Assembly: GCA_013400155.1 (NCBI GenBank)
Contig: VXBM01001100.1
Coordinates: forward strand, 70,537 to 134,536
Reading direction: 5' to 3'
From: Helopsaltes ochotensis
Lineage: Eukaryota > Chordata > Aves > Passeriformes > Locustellidae
Length of the DNA stretch: 64,000 nt
Positions 60,400 through 64,000 of the stretch are shown here, piece after piece. Made by a program: the position numbers and the translations under genes. The notes below the pieces were generated by a model that worked only from the letters and a program-made list of their open reading frames with translations, searched no databases and was not told the origin of the DNA. The stretch's first letter is position 1; each line of letters starts with the position of its first letter.

Positions 60400-60620
60400 C
60401 CCATGGAGGTGGAGCCGAGATGGGGCTGGGCTGGATAAAGGGTGGGGAAGGCCGTTAAGGCCGTTGAGGGGCGGCAGTTGGGCGGTCACCGAGCGTCCCC
60501 GGACGAGCAGCTGCTCCAGGAGAGGTGCAAGTGGGCTGGGGGGGCCTGTGTGCTCCTGAGCGGACTCCCACCCCAGGGTTGAGTGGTACCCAAGACACTG
60601 TGCCATGGCGTGCTCACTGT
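60400..60620. promoter_or_regulatory. GC-rich patch, possible divergent promoter
   Basis: The most GC- and CpG-rich stretch in the right half of the window (for example gaggggcggcagttgggcgg near 60466 and gtccccggacgagcagctgc). It lies between the minus-strand exon at 59979 and the NME8 5' exons. It contains a GGGGCGG (Sp1-like) motif. A splice-donor-like gagag|gtgcaag at 60522 could end an NME8 first exon. TATA was not seen. Inference only. Confidence 0.35.
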
Positions 60621-60747
60621 GGAGGCTGTGTGCCAAGTCACGGGGCACACGAGTGCCTGGGAGCTCTTCCTGGTTACGTCACCTGGTGTAGAGCACTGCC
60701 GGCCCTGAACTGGCCTGTGTGTCTGTGTTTTGCTCACTTACATGTTT

Positions 60748-60750
<3 letters not shown>

Positions 60751-60777
<27 letters not shown>
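60751..60777 (+). repeat. (TG)n microsatellite
   Basis: About 13 uninterrupted TG units. Confidence 0.95.
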
Positions 60778-60778
<1 letters not shown>

Positions 60779-61430
60779 GGCAGATGATCCACTAGAGTGC
60801 CCCCAAGGAGCTCACAAGGATCCAAGATCTTATGCTCAGGGTGGTATGTGTCTGTATGCACATACACACAGCAGCAGTAAAAATCTCAGTAGCTCTTTAA
60901 GTGTGATGAGGGTTTGTGCTAAGATGTTGCATGGCTATCTGCAGAGACTGCATATTTGAATATCAGTTTGACAGCATATCTGAGAGTACACCCAGGTCTA
61001 TTTTTATGTCTGACTAGTTCAAGGAAGCAGTTTTGGTTGTAAAGAGCGTAGTAAGAGATACAGAGTTTGCACATCCATGATGAAGTGTGGTTAGAGAAGC
61101 ATGTTGCCTGTATCATAGACAAAGGAGAAAACATGCTTGTCTGTTCAGGTTTAATCAGTATAGTACTGACTGCATTATTGAGAGAATGTTATGTGAAAAT
61201 TTTATTTAAAAGTATAGATGTCAAGTGTAGCCTTCATTTGTCTATCACATACAGCTACTCTGCCAGACTAATGTGTGCATTTGTATATTTTCATACTGCA
61301 ACACATGGCTGTTTTGTGGTGCTTTGCTTTGCCATCTGAGTGTGTTTGACTATCTACTTTTAGCTGAGGAGCATGTGTAGAACTATTGGGATGTATAGAC
61401 CATTTTCATGTATTGGTTTATATTTTGCAG
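60778..61430. other. probable NME8 first intron
   Basis: No coding exon or repeat recognised. Confidence 0.35.
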
Positions 61431-61475
61431 AACTGATCTTGCAAAGAATTAATTGTCATTGCTCAGTGACAGAAG
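61431..61475 (+). other. NME8: candidate 5' untranslated exon of NME8
   Basis: A 45-base segment between a good acceptor (ggtttatattttgcag, ending at 61430) and a strong donor (AGAAG|GTAAGAATG at 61476). It has no ATG that opens a long frame. It sits about 1.06 kb before the exon carrying the NME8 start codon, which itself begins after an acceptor, so at least one upstream exon is needed. Confidence 0.5.
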
Positions 61476-62537
61476 GTAAGAATGAAAGGTTATTTTGATG
61501 AAGATTTCCTACTAATATGACATATTTCCATCTGCCAGTTGCCTGTACTGTCAGTAGTCAGCATCATCTCCTTAAGAGTCTTTAAAGGATAGGAATTAAT
61601 GCCCCACTTTGTACTACCACCTGGTTTAAAAGGATTTGAAGAAAGGCTGCATTCAAAATTTTAGTCCTTAACAACACTTTTACTTGAAATGTGAAACAAG
61701 AATGAGGCTAAGAGCGCTCATATTGGCTTCTATGCCTCAATCTGTGATCTGAAAGGAACAGCTTTGGTGAGTGTATCAGGATAGTTCAAATCCTGGACAT
61801 ATTTGCTGGTTGACTTCTCAAATAACAGTGCCAGAAGAGGTCACATTCATGGGTGCACTATCATTTTCCCTAAGGCCACCACCATCATAACCAAGAACTC
61901 TAGAAACTCAAGCTGCTCATGCTGAAGTCAAACTCCATCCACATATGTATCTTAACTGAGATTGCTGCTCTGTCCAGTTCACAGTTAATTGTCTATCATA
62001 AATATATGAAGGACAGTATTTATAAATGACAGAATGATGAATGTACCAGGATTCAGTTTGGGAGTTTAGTTATGGGGCACAAGTATGTCATTGCTTTTTA
62101 TGTATCCCAGCAGACAGGAAGACTGATTTGATGTTATTAGAGTTGAAGCTCTTTAATCAGTATTTTTCTGAAATGATCCAGTGTTACAGCAGCTGTCATC
62201 CCATCAAAGTGCCTGTGGCTATTCTGAGCAGAGAGTGATTATAAGCTTGAAAGATTGTTGGTATCATAAGTTTTGAACACCCTAACAGATTAAGATACTA
62301 AATTTTCTTCTGTTTCTTGTGCCATGTGGGTTTTGCAATCAAGTTGTATGTTCCTCCACAGAATTCCAAAATGGAGTATTAATTACCATCATTGTAGGGG
62401 CTTTGGTTGAGTTAATTGCTAAGGGAATCAGAAGGCAGTGATACTTTGAGAACCATAAAAATCAGTTCTATATGTCACATGGTCTTTTAAAAAACTTTAA
62501 AAGTGCTTTGGATTTTAATATTTTTCTATAATTACAG
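61476..62537 (+). other. NME8 intron, nothing recognised
   Basis: No other feature recognised between the candidate 5' exon and the start-codon exon. Confidence 0.4.
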
Positions 62538-62541
62538 GGAA

Positions 62542-63748
62542 ATGGCAGGCAAGAAGAAAGAAATCCAACTACAGGTATAAATTCTAATTCCTTGAACAAC
62601 TTTAGAGGGAAACAGATGCTTTTTCTGCCTTTTTAGGATGTTAAAATGTTAATTTTTTTTTCAGACTGTAATAAGCAATCAAGAACAGTGGGATGAAATG
62701 CTGCTGACAAAGGGTATAGTAGGTACTAACAGCTGATACTTTCTTTTTAATCTTTCCTGGACATATATGCAGGTTTTCATATTTAGATATTATTGTCAAT
62801 AGATACTCCAGAACACCAGTGCCACATCTTTTAAAGAAAGGCTATATTAATATATATTTATAAAGGTATATAATAGAGTCATTGAATCATAGAATACTTT
62901 CATTTGGAAGATACTTTTAAGATCATATATTACAATTATGAATACACAGTATCTTATATCATAAATACTCATCAAAATTATATTTGTCTAAATATTATTT
63001 TTATATACTGCTATACACCAATGTTTAGAAAATACCTTTCCAATATGGTATTCTCCATGGTAGGGAGTTGGAAGTTTCTGTGTGTAAAATCTTGCACAGA
63101 CTAAATAATTACTGCAGCACTCTAGAGAGTGCACAATCCATGACATGCATTATTCTCAGTTTTCAGTTCACGTAGTCCAATAACTACATCTCCTATGTCT
63201 CAGGAACCGTTTTTCACTAAAAGGAACAAATCTGTAATGGGATCATATCCACAGAGGGATAGTAATAGGCAAAGTCTTAGGGAGGTTAAAATCCTGTAGA
63301 ATAAAGGTCTAGATAAGAATGGAAACCAACAGTGGGAAAAGAAGAAGAGAAAATAAAAGGAAAAGGGATATGAGAGAAAAGTTGCTTTTGGATTAATCAT
63401 CTCAAATAGTATTCTGAAGTAGGTTTCCAATGTCAAGAGTAATTGAAATTAAATAGTATGTATCCACTAATGTATCCACTGAATCCATTGATGTATTCAT
63501 GACACATTCATTGATTAGAAGAAGACTGAAAGATCCATGTGAACAGCCTTCCCAGTGCTGTTTCAACAACCCAAATATAAATGTCTCATTTTATAAGTTC
63601 CTCAAGTAACCTGTTTGTAATTCCAAACTATTACATTTTAGTAATAGATGTGTATCAAGCTTGGTGTGGTCCTTGCAAAGCTGTGCAGAATTTATTCAGA
63701 AAACTAAGGATTGACTTTAGTGAAGACAATATGCTACATTTTGCCGCG
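62542..63748 (+). CDS. NME8: NME8 (TXNDC3), first three coding exons, partial
   Basis: Three exons: 62542-62574 (ATG; MAGKKKEIQLQ; the exon itself starts at 62538 after an acceptor), 62665-62722 (TVISNQEQWDEMLLTKGIV) and 63642-63748 (IDVYQAWCGPCKAVQNLF, then ...NMLHFAA). All have canonical acceptors and GT donors, and phases agree (0/0, 0/1, 1/0). This is the N-terminal thioredoxin domain of NME8, with the intact active site WCGPC at residues 38-42. In known orthologues three nucleoside-diphosphate-kinase domains follow, and they would lie beyond 64 kb. NME8 is an axonemal and sperm-flagellum protein; human variants are linked to primary ciliary dyskinesia. The match to the mammalian N-terminus is close. 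The gene runs off the window, so it is partial, not truncated. Confidence 0.92.
62876..62935 (-). repeat. CR1 LINE 3' remnant in an NME8 intron
   Basis: The stretch cattgaatcatagaatactt, then tttggaagatacttttaagatcat, is the CR1 terminus on the minus strand, about 60 bases long. Confidence 0.65.
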
Positions 63749-64000
63749 GTAAGGACACAAATCCTGTGTGAGACTGTATTTACATTTTGATTTAGATATA
63801 TCTTCTGATCTGCATATGCAGAGCTTTCATTTTTCGTTATAATGAGTTGCCATAATTTTGGCCCAGTTGCTTTCCCTGCATATATCCTCATAAGACTTTG
63901 TTTAGAAGGAGATTAGAAATGTAATAAATATGTAAGAAGCTATAATAAAAAAAGAGCTGATATCCCACAACTTTTGTTTTCCTTGATGAGTTTGTAGAAA
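63749..64000 (+). other. start of next NME8 intron
   Basis: Begins at the GTAAGG donor after the third coding exon. No exon seen before the window ends. Confidence 0.7.

Noticed and set aside
60920..60945. RFX X-box-like sequence (gttgcatggctat) near the NME8 start
   Set aside because: The right half-site is poor and the spacing is off, so it is not a credible X-box.
1..64000. tRNA, rRNA, CRISPR or bacterial-type operons
   Set aside because: None seen. The window is vertebrate nuclear DNA, as shown by spliced genes, CR1 and LTRs.

Overview
The window reads as avian, most likely songbird, nuclear DNA. It is AT-rich, gene-poor and split by introns. Its repeats are CR1 LINE 3' ends and LTRs of the kinds found in passerine genomes. 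Three known gene units anchor it. Two single-coding-exon class A GPCR genes of the GPR141 family lie on the + strand at 13764-14708 and 34526-35395. The first three coding exons of a thioredoxin-domain gene matching NME8 (TXNDC3) lie at 62542-63748. GPR141 next to NME8 is the vertebrate order seen on human 7p14.1, so the block is syntenic.

Layout. 1-13.7 kb is intergenic, with a CR1 fragment near 0.8-1.2 kb and a ~1.25 kb solo LTR at 2.3-3.55 kb. 13.76-14.96 kb holds GPR141. 17.65-60.4 kb holds what I read as exons of a multi-exon minus-strand gene that I cannot name. Its 3' end is a clear terminal exon with an AATAAA signal at 17.65 kb, and its densest run of exons is at 55.0-60.0 kb. The GPR141 paralogue, which ends right after TM7, sits inside one of its introns on the opposite strand. 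A GC-rich patch at 60.4-60.6 kb lies between this gene and NME8 and could be a shared divergent promoter.

Repeats of note: a solo LTR with perfect 6-bp target-site duplications nested inside an older ERVL-type LTR (25.35-26.19 kb); a second ERVL-type LTR (40.9-41.57 kb); another LTR (46.4-46.97 kb); several CR1 fragments, all but one in minus orientation; and a decayed cut-and-paste/retroelement-like integrase resembling the KRBA2/SCAND3 family (21.63-22.36 kb).

How the genes may work together: the two GPCRs are tandem orphan-receptor paralogues, and NME8 is an axonemal (ciliary/sperm) protein. Nothing links them beyond shared synteny. The unnamed minus-strand gene is the main discovery candidate. 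All exon calls were made by eye from splice consensus, open frame and phase, without alignment tools. Acceptors were partly chosen to keep phase, so exon edges are provisional.
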